A stretch of DNA of 64,000 bases from Gp6-AA40 sp035571515. GTDB taxonomy: Bacteria > Acidobacteriota > Vicinamibacteria > Vicinamibacterales > UBA2999. The DNA lies in NCBI GenBank assembly GCA_035571515.1, contig DATNCQ010000122.1, forward strand, positions 26,651-90,650, written 5' to 3'. This document shows positions 24,908 to 33,518 of this stretch, one piece after another (the first letter of the stretch is position 1; each line of letters begins with the position of its first letter). The notes under the pieces are model-generated. The model was not told the DNA's origin and did not search any database. It worked only from the letters and a program-made list of their open reading frames with translations. Made by a program: the position numbers and the translations under genes.

Positions 24908-26164
24908 ATGGGCCGCAGCGATACGGCAGACGTCGTGGTCGTGGGGGGCGGCGCGGCAGGGCTCGCCGCGGCCGTGTTCTGCGCGCGCGCGTCAGCCGGA
25001 GCGCGGGTCATCTGTGCCGACGGCGCGAAGACGATCGGCGCCAAAATCCTCGTCAGCGGCGGCAGCCGCTGCAACGTCACCAATCGCGTCGTCACCGAGC
25101 ACGACTTCTGGGGCGGCGATCGACGCGTCATCCGTAACGTGCTGCGGGCGTTTCCCGCGTCGCGCGCCGCCGCGTTTTTCGAAGAGCTCGGTGTATCGCT
25201 TCGCGAGGAAGAGGACGGCAAATACTTCCCGGTCACCGATCGCGCGCGCACGGTCCTCGACGCGCTCATCGGGGCGCTGCGCGACAGCGGCGCCGAGCTG
25301 CACCTGTCGCGCCGCATCTCTGGCGTTCGACGCGCCGAGCGCGGCTTTATCGTGGACGCCGCCGACGGCTCTTCCTGCAACGCGCGCCGCGTCGTCCTCG
25401 CCACCGGCGGCCGATCGTTGCCGAAGACGGGGAGCGACGGCGAAGGCTACACGTTCGCGCGCGCGCTCGGTCACGGCTACGTGGAGACGACGCCCGCGCT
25501 CGTGCCGCTGGTACTTTCAGACTCGGTGCACGCGAAGCTGGCCGGGGTTTCCCACTCGGCCGTCGTCACCGTTCGCGCCGACGGCACCCCGCCGATCCGC
25601 CTCGGTGGGGCGATGTTGTGGACACACTTCGGCGTCAGCGGGCCGGTGATGCTGAACGCGTCGCGGCACTGGCTGCGCGCGCAGCTGGAACATCGGGCGG
25701 TGCAGCTGTCCCTCGGTGTGGTACCGGGCGTCGCCTTCGACGCGCTCGAGACGTGGCTCCAGGAACAGCAGCGGGAGCATCCGCGCGCGCTGGCGCGCAC
25801 GGTCGTTGCGTCGCGGCTTCCGGCCGCGGTCGCCGACACCTGGGTCGAGGCCGCGGGTGTGGATGCGACGACGACCATGGCGCATCTCGCGCGCGACGAT
25901 CGGCGCCGCCTCGCCGCGGCGCTGCTGGAGACGCCGCTGGCGGTCCGGGACAGCCGCGGGTACAACTACGCGGAGGTCACGGCGGGCGGTATCCCGCTGT
26001 CGGAGGTCGATCCCGCCACGATGGAATCACGCCTCTGCCCGGGGCTGTATCTGATCGGCGAGATGCTCGACGTCGACGGCCGCATTGGCGGCTTCAATTT
26101 CCAGTGGGCGTGGTCGTCGGCATGGGTCGCCGCGCAGGCTATCGCGAGAACGCTGCGAGCGTGA
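24908..26164 (+). CDS. BaiN/YhiN (HI0933)-family FAD-dependent oxidoreductase
   Basis: 418 residues. The FAD motif is VVVVGGGAAGLAAAVF. The family block IGAKILVSGGSRCNVTN is diagnostic. GFNFQWAWSSAWVAAQAIA closes the FAD site near the C terminus, and the middle domain contains VLATGGRSLPKTGSDGEGY. Members are soluble flavoproteins of poorly defined substrate; some reduce bile-acid intermediates. An in-frame stop lies directly before the ATG, which fixes the start. The 3' end overlaps the convergent next gene by 26 bases. Confidence 0.88.
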   Translation: MGRSDTADVVVVGGGAAGLAAAVFCARASAGARVICADGAKTIGAKILVSGGSRCNVTNRVVTEHDFWGGDRRVIRNVLRAFPASRAAAFFEELGVSLREEEDGKYFPVTDRARTVLDALIGALRDSGAELHLSRRISGVRRAERGFIVDAADGSSCNARRVVLATGGRSLPKTGSDGEGYTFARALGHGYVETTPALVPLVLSDSVHAKLAGVSHSAVVTVRADGTPPIRLGGAMLWTHFGVSGPVMLNASRHWLRAQLEHRAVQLSLGVVPGVAFDALETWLQEQQREHPRALARTVVASRLPAAVADTWVEAAGVDATTTMAHLARDDRRRLAAALLETPLAVRDSRGYNYAEVTAGGIPLSEVDPATMESRLCPGLYLIGEMLDVDGRIGGFNFQWAWSSAWVAAQAIARTLRA

Positions 26165-27551
26165 TCGGCGGCACGTATTCGCGCACCAGCTGCCGGTTCC
26201 ACCAGCGTCCCGTCTGCCGCCGCTCGTCGGCGGTTGTGAACCAGTACCGGTAGTACCTCGCGCGCAGGAATCGCGGCGCGCGGTCGGGAAACGGGTTCGT
26301 CTTCAGCAGCGCCAGCGTCGCGGCATCGCCGCGCAGCAGCTGCTGCAGCAGCGCGATGAACCATTCGTCCTGCGGCTGCGGCGAAAAGGCCTCGAACCAC
26401 ATCAGCCAGTCGAGCCGGAGATGGTACGGCGCAATCTGCGGGGCGTGCCGCGTCGGGTCGCCGGGCTTGCCCTTGAATTCGTACTCGTGCCACGCGGTGT
26501 TCGGCGACACGTTGGCCTCGTCGGTCCCCTCGATGACGATCTCGTAGCGGGTCCTGGTGATCGTCCCGAAGGCGCCGTAGGTGTTCACCAGGTGAAACGG
26601 CTCGAACGAAGTGTTCATCACCTGCGTCGCCGACAATATGTTCAGCGTCGGCGCGACGCTCAACAGGGCAACGACCGCGGCGAGCACATAGATGGCGCCG
26701 CGGTGCACGAGCTCCGGCTCGGACAGCGCCGGCGGCGAGATCGGCAGCCATGAGAGAAACCGATCGTCGAGCGTCGGGATGCAGAGCACGAGCGTCAGCC
26801 AGTTCAGCCACGACAGGTTCCCGCTGACGATGAGCACGCCCTGAAATGCGATCGTGACCAGCCCGGCGATGCCGGCAATCGGCTGCGGCGCGAAGTAGGC
26901 GAACGGTACGGCCAGCTCGACGACGTGATTGATCGCGACGCCAGCCTTGTGCACGGTTTCCGGCAGCCAGTGAAAGTACCAGCTCAGAGGATTCGGAATC
27001 GGCTGTGTCTCGAAGTAGAAATTGAGGCAGGTGAGGTCGCGCCAGCACGAATCGCCGCGGATCTTGATCAGGCCGGCGCCGAACATCACGCGGAACAGGA
27101 GCCACCGGTTCATCCAGATCAGCCACATGCTGGGGATGGTCGTCCTCCCGCCGAGAAAAATTGCGAGGAACCCCGCTTCGAGCAGTAGCGTCTCCCAGCC
27201 GAACCCGTAGAAGGTCTGGCCGACGTTGACGAATGACAGGTAGAGGACCCACATCAGCGCCCACACGATGGCGGAGACGGCCGTGCCGCGCTGCTGGGGC
27301 CAGCCGGTGAGCACGAGCACGGCGAGGCCGACGCCCAGCCACGCGCCGACGCGAAACGCGGTGTCCGTGGGGGACAGGAAGAAGAGGCTCGGGGACGAGC
27401 GGAACGGCACCAACTGCGTGAAGCGCGAGACCGGCAGCAGGCCGCGCTCGCCAAGCAGCGGCACGAACTGGTTCACCGCGACGGCAAAGCCCACGAGGTA
27501 CATCGCCGCGAGCGCGCGCTCGAACAGGAAGCGCGAGTACCAGTAGCTCAC
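26139..27551 (-). CDS. Lipase maturation factor-family membrane protein
   Basis: 470 residues with about seven to eight helices. The conserved LMF block is seen as GAGLIKIRGDSCWRDL, then FYFETQPIPNPLSWY. The C-terminal soluble part includes WHEYEFKGKPGD and APYHLRLDWLMWF. In animals LMF1 assists lipase folding in the ER; bacterial members have no known role. The GTG at 27551 is chosen because the first helix (SYWYSRFLFERALAAMYLVGF) must be included. A much longer open frame upstream is antisense to the next gene and rejected. The divergent neighbour starts only ~18 bases away. Confidence 0.85.
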   Translation of the reverse strand: MSYWYSRFLFERALAAMYLVGFAVAVNQFVPLLGERGLLPVSRFTQLVPFRSSPSLFFLSPTDTAFRVGAWLGVGLAVLVLTGWPQQRGTAVSAIVWALMWVLYLSFVNVGQTFYGFGWETLLLEAGFLAIFLGGRTTIPSMWLIWMNRWLLFRVMFGAGLIKIRGDSCWRDLTCLNFYFETQPIPNPLSWYFHWLPETVHKAGVAINHVVELAVPFAYFAPQPIAGIAGLVTIAFQGVLIVSGNLSWLNWLTLVLCIPTLDDRFLSWLPISPPALSEPELVHRGAIYVLAAVVALLSVAPTLNILSATQVMNTSFEPFHLVNTYGAFGTITRTRYEIVIEGTDEANVSPNTAWHEYEFKGKPGDPTRHAPQIAPYHLRLDWLMWFEAFSPQPQDEWFIALLQQLLRGDAATLALLKTNPFPDRAPRFLRARYYRYWFTTADERRQTGRWWNRQLVREYVPPITLAAFSR

Positions 27552-27569
27552 TTGACGCAATATAGATCG

Positions 27570-28994
27570 GTGGCGCAACCGGATGCGATCGTCATCGGCT
27601 CGGGACCGAACGGTCTCGCTGCCGCGATCGCGCTCGCACAGGCGGGATGGAAGGTGACGGTTTTCGAGGCGGAGCGTACCATCGGCGGCGGCGCGAGGTC
27701 CGCCGAGTTGACACTGCCGGGCTTCGTCCACGACGTCTGTTCGGCCGTGCACGCCACCGCCGTCGCGTCGCCCTTCTTCCGCACGCTTCCGCTGGCGAAG
27801 TACGGCGTCGAATGGATCGAGCCGCCCGCGATGCTGGCGCATCCGTTCGACGACGGCACCGCGGCGGTCGTCGAGCGGTCGGTCGATGCCACGGCCACCG
27901 GCCTGGGGCGCGATCGCGCGAGCTATACGCGTCTGTTCGGTGGCCTCGTGCGCGCGTGGCCGCGGCTCGAATCGTCGGTGCTCGGACCGCTTCGCTGGCC
28001 GCGGCATCCGTTGGCCATGGCCGGGTTCGGGCTGCGCGCCCTTCGTTCGGCGAACGCCTTCGCCAGGAGCACGTTCGCGGAGGAGCCGACCCGCGCGCTC
28101 TTTGGCGGCATCGCCGCGCACGGGATGCTGCCGCTCGATCGGCCGCCGACCGCCGGCTTCGGGCTCGTGCTCGGGGCGATGGCCCACATCGTCGGCTGGG
28201 TGATTCCGCGCGGCGGCGCACAGAAGGTGACCGACGCGCTCGTCGCGCACCTGCGCGCGCTCGGTGGCGAGGTCGTCGCGGACCATCGCGTGGCGTCGCT
28301 CGACGAGCTGCCGCCGGCCAGGGCCGTGCTCTGCGACCTGTCGCCGCGGCCGTTTCTGCGAATCGCCGGCTCGCGGCTGCCTGTGGCGTACCGCCGCAGT
28401 CTCGAGCGATATCGCTACGGCATGGGGGTGTTCAAGGTGGACTGGGCGCTCGATGGGCCGATTCCCTGGCGCGCCGCCGCGTGCGCGCGGGCGTCCACGG
28501 TGCACATCTGCGGCACGATGGCGGAATTGAACCGCTCGGAGAACGACGCGTGGGCGGGGGTCGTGTCGGAGCGGCCGTTTGTCCTGCTCGTGCAGCCGTC
28601 GCTCTTCGATGTGTCACGAGCGCCGGCGGGCAAGCAGACGGCGTGGGCGTACTGCCACGTCCCCGCGGGCTCGAACGTGGACATGCTGCCGCGCATCGAG
28701 GCGCAGATCGAGCGCTTCGCGCCCGGCTTCCGCGACCGCATCCTGGCGCGCGCCGTGGCGTCGCCCGCCGACGTCGAAGCGCGCAATGCGAACTTCGTCG
28801 GCGGCGACATCGGGTCTGGCGTCTGCGATCTGCCGCAGTTCTTCACGCGTCCGACGTGGCGCACGTATTCGACGCCGCTACGCGGCGTCTACCTCTGCTC
28901 GGCCGCCACGCCGCCCGGCGTCGGCGTGCACGGCATGTGCGGCTATTTCGCCGCGCAGAGGGCGCTGGCCGACGCGGACTGCGGCCGCCGATGA
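27570..28994 (+). CDS. Phytoene desaturase-like FAD-dependent oxidoreductase
   Basis: About 474 residues. The dinucleotide-binding motif is AIVIGSGPNGLAAAIALAQAG, followed by VTVFEAERTIGGGARS. WVIPRGGAQKVTDALVAHL is typical of CrtI/PYROXD2-like proteins. The end, GVYLCSAATPPGVGVHGMCG, is the C-terminal FAD block. Members dehydrogenate carotenoids or isoprenoids, or have unknown substrates; no carotenoid genes are adjacent. The GTG at 27570 is chosen; a TTG six codons earlier is the alternative. The stop overlaps the next ATG (ATGA), so it is coupled to the nicotinate phosphoribosyltransferase gene. Confidence 0.85.
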   Translation: MAQPDAIVIGSGPNGLAAAIALAQAGWKVTVFEAERTIGGGARSAELTLPGFVHDVCSAVHATAVASPFFRTLPLAKYGVEWIEPPAMLAHPFDDGTAAVVERSVDATATGLGRDRASYTRLFGGLVRAWPRLESSVLGPLRWPRHPLAMAGFGLRALRSANAFARSTFAEEPTRALFGGIAAHGMLPLDRPPTAGFGLVLGAMAHIVGWVIPRGGAQKVTDALVAHLRALGGEVVADHRVASLDELPPARAVLCDLSPRPFLRIAGSRLPVAYRRSLERYRYGMGVFKVDWALDGPIPWRAAACARASTVHICGTMAELNRSENDAWAGVVSERPFVLLVQPSLFDVSRAPAGKQTAWAYCHVPAGSNVDMLPRIEAQIERFAPGFRDRILARAVASPADVEARNANFVGGDIGSGVCDLPQFFTRPTWRTYSTPLRGVYLCSAATPPGVGVHGMCGYFAAQRALADADCGRR

Positions 28995-30292
28995 TGCTCT
29001 CCGCCCTCTCGACCGACCTCTACGAGCTGACGATGATCGGCGGCTACTACGTCGCCGGGCTCTCCGGCCGTGCCACCTTCGACCTGTTCGTCAGGCAGCT
29101 GCCGCCGACACGCACTTATCTCGTCGCCGCGGGTCTGGAGCAGGCGCTCGACTTCCTGGAGGCGCTGAGATTCACCGCCGACGACATCGCGTACCTGCGC
29201 ACCGTCCCCGCGCTCGCGAAGCTGCCCCGCGCGTTCTTCGACGAGTACCTGCCCGCTTTCCGTTTCACCGGCGACGTGTCGGCGATAGAAGAAGGGACGC
29301 CCGTGTTCGCCCAGGAGCCGATCGTGCGCGTGACGGCGCCGGTGGCCGAGGCGCAACTGGTCGAGACGGCGCTCATCTCGGAAATCATGTTTCCCACCTC
29401 CGTCGCCAGCCGCGCCTCGCGCGTCGTCGAGGCGGCGGAGGGCCGCGGCGTGATGGAGTTCGGCGCCCGGCGGGCGCACGGCATCGACGCAGGGATCCGT
29501 GCCGCCCGCGCCGCGTACCTGGCCGGCTTCGACTCCTCGTCGATCGTCGAGGCGGGCAGGCGTTTCGGCATCCCGCTGTCGGGCACGATGGCGCATTCCT
29601 GGGTGATGGCGTTTGCGGACGAGGCGAGCGCGTTTCGCGGGTATGCCGACGTCTACGGCGAGGGTGCGGTCTTCATCCTCGATACCTACGACCCGCTGGC
29701 CGCCGCGCGCATGATTGGCGCGTCCGGCCTCAGGCCGAAGGCGGTGCGGATCGACAGCGGCGATCTGATCGCGCTCAGCCGCGAGGTGCGCCGCATATTC
29801 GACGAGGCGGGGCTCGGCGGCACCGCGATCGTGGCGAGCGGCGACCTGGACGAACTGCGCATCCAGGAGATTGTCGCGTCGGGCGCGCCCATCAGCGGGT
29901 TCGGCGTCGGCACCGCGGTCAGCACGTCGAGCGATGCGCCGGCCCTTTCAGGCGTCTACAAGATCGTCGAGATCGAGCGCGGGAGCCGGTTCGTTCCGGT
30001 CGTCAAGAGCAGCCCGGGCAAACAGACATACGGGGGATGCAAGCAGGTATGGCGCGTGGTTCGCCACGGCATCGCGGTCGAGGATGTCGTGACCCTGGCG
30101 CGCGACGAACCGCCGCAGGACGGGGTGCCGCTCCTCAAAGCAGTCATGACGGACGGCGTCCGCGCGTCGCGACCGCCGCTCTCCGCGATGCGCGAACGCT
30201 GCCGTCAGCAGGTGGCGCTGCTGCCGCGCGACGTCCGACGACTGACGGACGGGAAGACATATCCCGTGCGCCTTTTTGCGTCGCTTACCTGA
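28991..30292 (+). CDS. pncB: Nicotinate phosphoribosyltransferase
   Basis: 433 residues. Makes nicotinate mononucleotide from nicotinate and PRPP in NAD salvage. Motifs are STDLYELTMIGGYY at the N terminus, FDLFVRQLPPTRTY, ARRAHGIDAG and SGTMAHSWVMAF with the histidine that is phosphorylated in the family. The phosphoribosyl site is VRIDSGDLIALS and GFGVGTAVSTS. The ATG overlaps the upstream stop by four bases. Its 3' end overlaps the convergent YtxJ-like gene by 8 bases. Confidence 0.95.
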   Translation: MMLSALSTDLYELTMIGGYYVAGLSGRATFDLFVRQLPPTRTYLVAAGLEQALDFLEALRFTADDIAYLRTVPALAKLPRAFFDEYLPAFRFTGDVSAIEEGTPVFAQEPIVRVTAPVAEAQLVETALISEIMFPTSVASRASRVVEAAEGRGVMEFGARRAHGIDAGIRAARAAYLAGFDSSSIVEAGRRFGIPLSGTMAHSWVMAFADEASAFRGYADVYGEGAVFILDTYDPLAAARMIGASGLRPKAVRIDSGDLIALSREVRRIFDEAGLGGTAIVASGDLDELRIQEIVASGAPISGFGVGTAVSTSSDAPALSGVYKIVEIERGSRFVPVVKSSPGKQTYGGCKQVWRVVRHGIAVEDVVTLARDEPPQDGVPLLKAVMTDGVRASRPPLSAMRERCRQQVALLPRDVRRLTDGKTYPVRLFASLT

Positions 30293-30668
30293 CCGTTCCC
30301 GCGATCGCGTTCTCGACCGCGGCCGCGGTCACACGGAAATGCGAGGCGCTCCAGACCACGCGGCCCTCCCGGATGAGCAGCGCCTGCGGCGTCTCGTGCC
30401 GGATGCCAAGCTTCTGCACGACGGCATTCGACACCGCGCGGTGAGTCTGCACGGTCACCATCGCGTATTTCGGCGCTGACGCTCCCGCCGGCAGGACGGG
30501 ACCCCGCGGACCGCGCTCGTTCAGATGCGCGACGAGCTCGTCGAGCGCCTCCATGCTGACGCCGCACGAATGGCTGTGCTTGAACAGCAGTACGGGCCGC
30601 GAATCGGATTCGGCAATCAAACGGTGGAGCTCGTCCACGTGCTCGAGGGGGCTCAGGTCCGGGTGCAT
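30285..30668 (-). CDS. ytxJ: YtxJ-like monothiol protein (DUF2847, bacillithiol-system family)
   Basis: 127 residues from the ATG at 30668; the frame extends further but covers the promoter region of the next gene. It has a thioredoxin-like fold with the active-site block LLFKHSHSCGVSMEAL. The usual family motif is HS-x-x-CPIS; here it is HSHSCGVS, so the Cys is kept and the cis context differs. The PQALLIREGRVVWSASH end is typical. YtxJ-type proteins are proposed bacilliredoxins. No bacillithiol biosynthesis gene is in the window. Confidence 0.85.
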   Translation of the reverse strand: MHPDLSPLEHVDELHRLIAESDSRPVLLFKHSHSCGVSMEALDELVAHLNERGPRGPVLPAGASAPKYAMVTVQTHRAVSNAVVQKLGIRHETPQALLIREGRVVWSASHFRVTAAAVENAIAGTVR

Positions 30669-30786
30669 GTGAAACCAGTGTAGCAGCCGCGCCAAGCGTC
30701 TCTTGCCGTCACGAAAGTCGCGTTGGCTGCCGCTATGCACATCGAATTTCGGTTTCGAACGGACCCTGGGGGAACGCGATCCACCG

Positions 30787-32610
30787 ATGCGCTGCTCAGC
30801 ACTGCTCTTCACGCTGTTAGTCCTGACATACGGTTGCGGGAATCCGGCGGCGTCCGCACCGCCGAGTCCAGCCGCAACTCCGGCGGCCGCGGCCGCTCCA
30901 GGCGTCAACCCCGCGCCGGACACGAGCGGCGACTGGGTGAGACCAGGACGCGATTACGCCAGCACGCGCTTCAGCCCGCTCGATCAGATCACCCCGCAGA
31001 ACGTCAAACAACTTTCCGTCAAGACGACATTCTCGACCGGCGTCCTGCACGGCCACGAGGCGGCGCCGATCGTGGTCAACAACACGATGTACATCGTCAC
31101 GCCGTGGCCCAATCTCGTCTACGCGCTCGACCTGTCGAAAGACGGCGCGCCGGTGAAGTGGAAGTACGAGCCGAAGCCGCTGGCGGCGGCGCAGGGCGTC
31201 GCCTGCTGCGACGTGGTCAACCGCGGGGTGGTCTACGCCGGCGGCACCATCTTCTTCAACACGCTCGACAACCGGACCATCGCGCTCGACGCGGCCAGCG
31301 GCAAAGAGAAGTGGACGACGAAGCTGGGCGACCTGAACAAGGGTGAGACGATCACCATGGCGCCGCTCGTCGTGAAGGACAAGGTGCTCGTCGGCAACTC
31401 GGGCGGCGAGATGGGCGTGCGCGGATGGCTGACGGCGCTCGACGCCAACACCGGCAGCGTCGCCTGGCGTGCGTATTCAACGGGGCCCGACAAGGACGTG
31501 CTGATCGGGCCGCGCTTCAAGCCGTTCTACGCGTCCGATCGCGGCGGCGACCTCGGCATCCACACGTGGCCGGCCGATGCCTGGCGCAACGGCGGCGGCA
31601 CCGTGTGGGGGTGGATTTCGTACGACCCCCAGCTCAATCTCGTCTACTACGGCACCTCCAACCCGGGACCGTGGCATCACGAGCAGCGCCCCGGCGACAA
31701 CAAGTGGACGGCCGGTGTGTTCGCGCGCGACGCCGACACCGGGGAGGCCGTCTGGTTCTACCAGATGTCGCCGCACGATCTCTGGGACTACGACGGCGTC
31801 AACGAACAGGTGCTCGCCGACATTTCCCTGGGCGGCCAGACGCGCAAGGTGATGATGCGCGCCGATCGTGACGGCTACGTGTACGTCATCGATCGCACCA
31901 GCGGCGAGGTTATTTCCGCGGACCCGTTCGTCGCCGTCACCTCGACCACAGGCGTCGACCTGAAGACAGGCCGCCCCATCGAGGAGAAGGCGCTCGAACC
32001 CGCGCTGGGCAAGGTCGTTCGCAATGTCTGCCCGGCCGCGCCTGGCGGCAAGGACTGGCAGCCGACCGCCTACTCGACGCGCACCGGCCTGCTCTACATT
32101 CCGGCGAACAACCTGTGCATGGACTTCGAAGGGGTCGAGGCGAACTACATCGCGGGGACGCCGTTTGTCGGCGCGAACGTACGCATGTACCCCGGCCCCG
32201 GCGGCAATCGCGGCGAGTTCATCGCCTGGGATCCGGTCGCGCGCAGGAAGGCCTGGTCGATCAAGGAAAGCTTCCCCGTCTGGAGCGGCGTCGCCGCCAC
32301 CGCGAGCGACGTCGTCTTCTACGGGACGATGGACGGCTGGTTCAAGGCCGTCAACGGCAAGAGTGGAGAAGAGCTCTGGAAGTCGAAAGTCGGCTCGGGC
32401 ATCGTCGGCCAGCCGGTGACGTATCGCGGGCCCGACGGCAAGCAGTACGTGGCGGTGCTGGCGGGCGTCGGCGGCTGGGCGGGCGCGATTGTCGCCGGCG
32501 GCCTCGACCCGCGCGACGGCACAGCGGCGCTCGGCATGGTCAACGCGATGCCCGATCTCCCGCAGGCGACCACGTCGGGCGGCATGCTCTACATCTTCGG
32601 GTTGCCATGA
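30787..32610 (+). CDS. PQQ-dependent alcohol dehydrogenase, XoxF/lanthanide-like, lipoprotein
   Basis: 607 residues. The ATG at 30787 leads into a lipoprotein signal (LLFTLLVLTYGC), so the enzyme is tethered to a membrane, followed by a Pro/Ala linker. Propeller and PQQ motifs: vicinal disulfide in GVACCDVVNRG, GGEMGVRG (Glu ligand), GTSNPGPWH (Asn ligand), catalytic Asp334 and extra Asp336 in HDLWDYDGVN. The DYD pattern is that of XoxF-type lanthanide enzymes; calcium MxaF has DFA at this place. The gene heads a nine-gene operon with XoxJ- and cytochrome-like genes and a full cytochrome oxidase. The stop overlaps the next ATG. Confidence 0.9.
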   Translation: MRCSALLFTLLVLTYGCGNPAASAPPSPAATPAAAAAPGVNPAPDTSGDWVRPGRDYASTRFSPLDQITPQNVKQLSVKTTFSTGVLHGHEAAPIVVNNTMYIVTPWPNLVYALDLSKDGAPVKWKYEPKPLAAAQGVACCDVVNRGVVYAGGTIFFNTLDNRTIALDAASGKEKWTTKLGDLNKGETITMAPLVVKDKVLVGNSGGEMGVRGWLTALDANTGSVAWRAYSTGPDKDVLIGPRFKPFYASDRGGDLGIHTWPADAWRNGGGTVWGWISYDPQLNLVYYGTSNPGPWHHEQRPGDNKWTAGVFARDADTGEAVWFYQMSPHDLWDYDGVNEQVLADISLGGQTRKVMMRADRDGYVYVIDRTSGEVISADPFVAVTSTTGVDLKTGRPIEEKALEPALGKVVRNVCPAAPGGKDWQPTAYSTRTGLLYIPANNLCMDFEGVEANYIAGTPFVGANVRMYPGPGGNRGEFIAWDPVARRKAWSIKESFPVWSGVAATASDVVFYGTMDGWFKAVNGKSGEELWKSKVGSGIVGQPVTYRGPDGKQYVAVLAGVGGWAGAIVAGGLDPRDGTAALGMVNAMPDLPQATTSGGMLYIFGLP

Positions 32611-33518
32611 GACGAGCACACGACGGCCAAGGACACGACGGCCGAGGACACGAAGGAAGAGAACCACGAAGAGCGCGAAGGACGCGAAGGATCAAATGTG
32701 TTCTCTTCGTGTGCTTCGTGTCCTTCGTGGTTTTCCAGCTTCGTGCCCTCGTCTCCGCCGGCGCCCCTGCCCCCTTGCGCGTGTGCGCCGATCCCAACAA
32801 CCTTCCGTTCACCAACTCGCACGGGCAGGGGTTCGAGAACAAGATCGCGGCGCTGCTCGCGCGCGACCTGGGAACGCGCGTCGAATACACGTGGTTCGCG
32901 CAGCGCCGCGGCTTCCTCCGCAACACGCTGAGCGCGCAGGCGTGCGACGTCGTCATCGGCCTGCCGGCCGATACCGACGCCGCGTGGACGACGAAGCCCT
33001 ACTACCGGTCGACCTACGTCTTCGTGACACGCCGCTCGCGCAAGCTGCGGATTCAGTCGTTCGACGATCCGCAACTGCGGCACCTGCGCATCGGCGTCGA
33101 GCTGGTCGGCGACGATGGCGCGAACACGCCGCCGGCGCACGCGCTGAGCCGCCGCGGCATCGTCTCCAACATGGTCGGCTTCAGCGTCTACGGCGACTAC
33201 CGGATCAACAGCCCGCCGTCCGCGATCATCGCGGCCGTGGCGCAGGGCGACGTGGACGTGGCCGCCGCCTGGGGACCGATGGCCGGATACTTCGCCGCCA
33301 GGCAGCCGGTCGCCCTCGACATCGTGCCCGTGCAGCCCCAGGTCGACGGGCGCTTTCTCCCGCAGACATTCAGCATCTCCATGGCGACGCGGCGCCGCGA
33401 CACGCAGCGCCACCAGCGGCTCGAGCAGTTCATCGATCGACGGAAACACGAGATCGATCGGATCCTCGCCGACTACCACATCCCCCGTGTCGATCTACCC
33501 CTGGAGGCGGCCCGATGA
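32607..33518 (+). CDS. XoxJ/MxaJ-like periplasmic solute-binding protein for the quinoprotein dehydrogenase
   Basis: 303 residues. The family body starts at LRVCADPNNLPFTNSHGQGFE, with YTWFAQRRGFLRNTL and CDVVIGLPAD, as in the methanol-dehydrogenase-associated binding proteins thought to help assemble or activate the enzyme. The ATG overlaps the dehydrogenase stop (ATGA). The first ~52 residues are unusual: an Arg-rich stretch (RRARRTRR) and then a hydrophobic core (CVLFVCFVSFVVF), both encoded by the two halves of a word-repeat palindrome. This chain is a plausible signal peptide, and no other export signal is available in frame. Confidence 0.85.
   Translation: MRRAHDGQGHDGRGHEGREPRRARRTRRIKCVLFVCFVSFVVFQLRALVSAGAPAPLRVCADPNNLPFTNSHGQGFENKIAALLARDLGTRVEYTWFAQRRGFLRNTLSAQACDVVIGLPADTDAAWTTKPYYRSTYVFVTRRSRKLRIQSFDDPQLRHLRIGVELVGDDGANTPPAHALSRRGIVSNMVGFSVYGDYRINSPPSAIIAAVAQGDVDVAAAWGPMAGYFAARQPVALDIVPVQPQVDGRFLPQTFSISMATRRRDTQRHQRLEQFIDRRKHEIDRILADYHIPRVDLPLEAAR
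32615..32752. repeat. Word-repeat island 7 (GGACACGA / TTCGTGTCC)
   Basis: The left half iterates GGACACGACGGCC, GGACACGAAGG, ACCACGAAG and CGCGAAGG. The right half iterates CTTCGTGTGCTTCGTGTCC and CTTCGTGG, which are reverse complements. The arms could form a long cruciform or RNA stem at the junction of the dehydrogenase and XoxJ-like genes. The whole island lies inside the second reading frame and is translated. Confidence 0.85.

Noticed and set aside
27552..28505. Extension of the lipase-maturation-factor frame antisense to the phytoene-desaturase-like gene
   Set aside because: Residues there are Arg-rich filler; the recognisable first membrane helix starts at the GTG at 27551.
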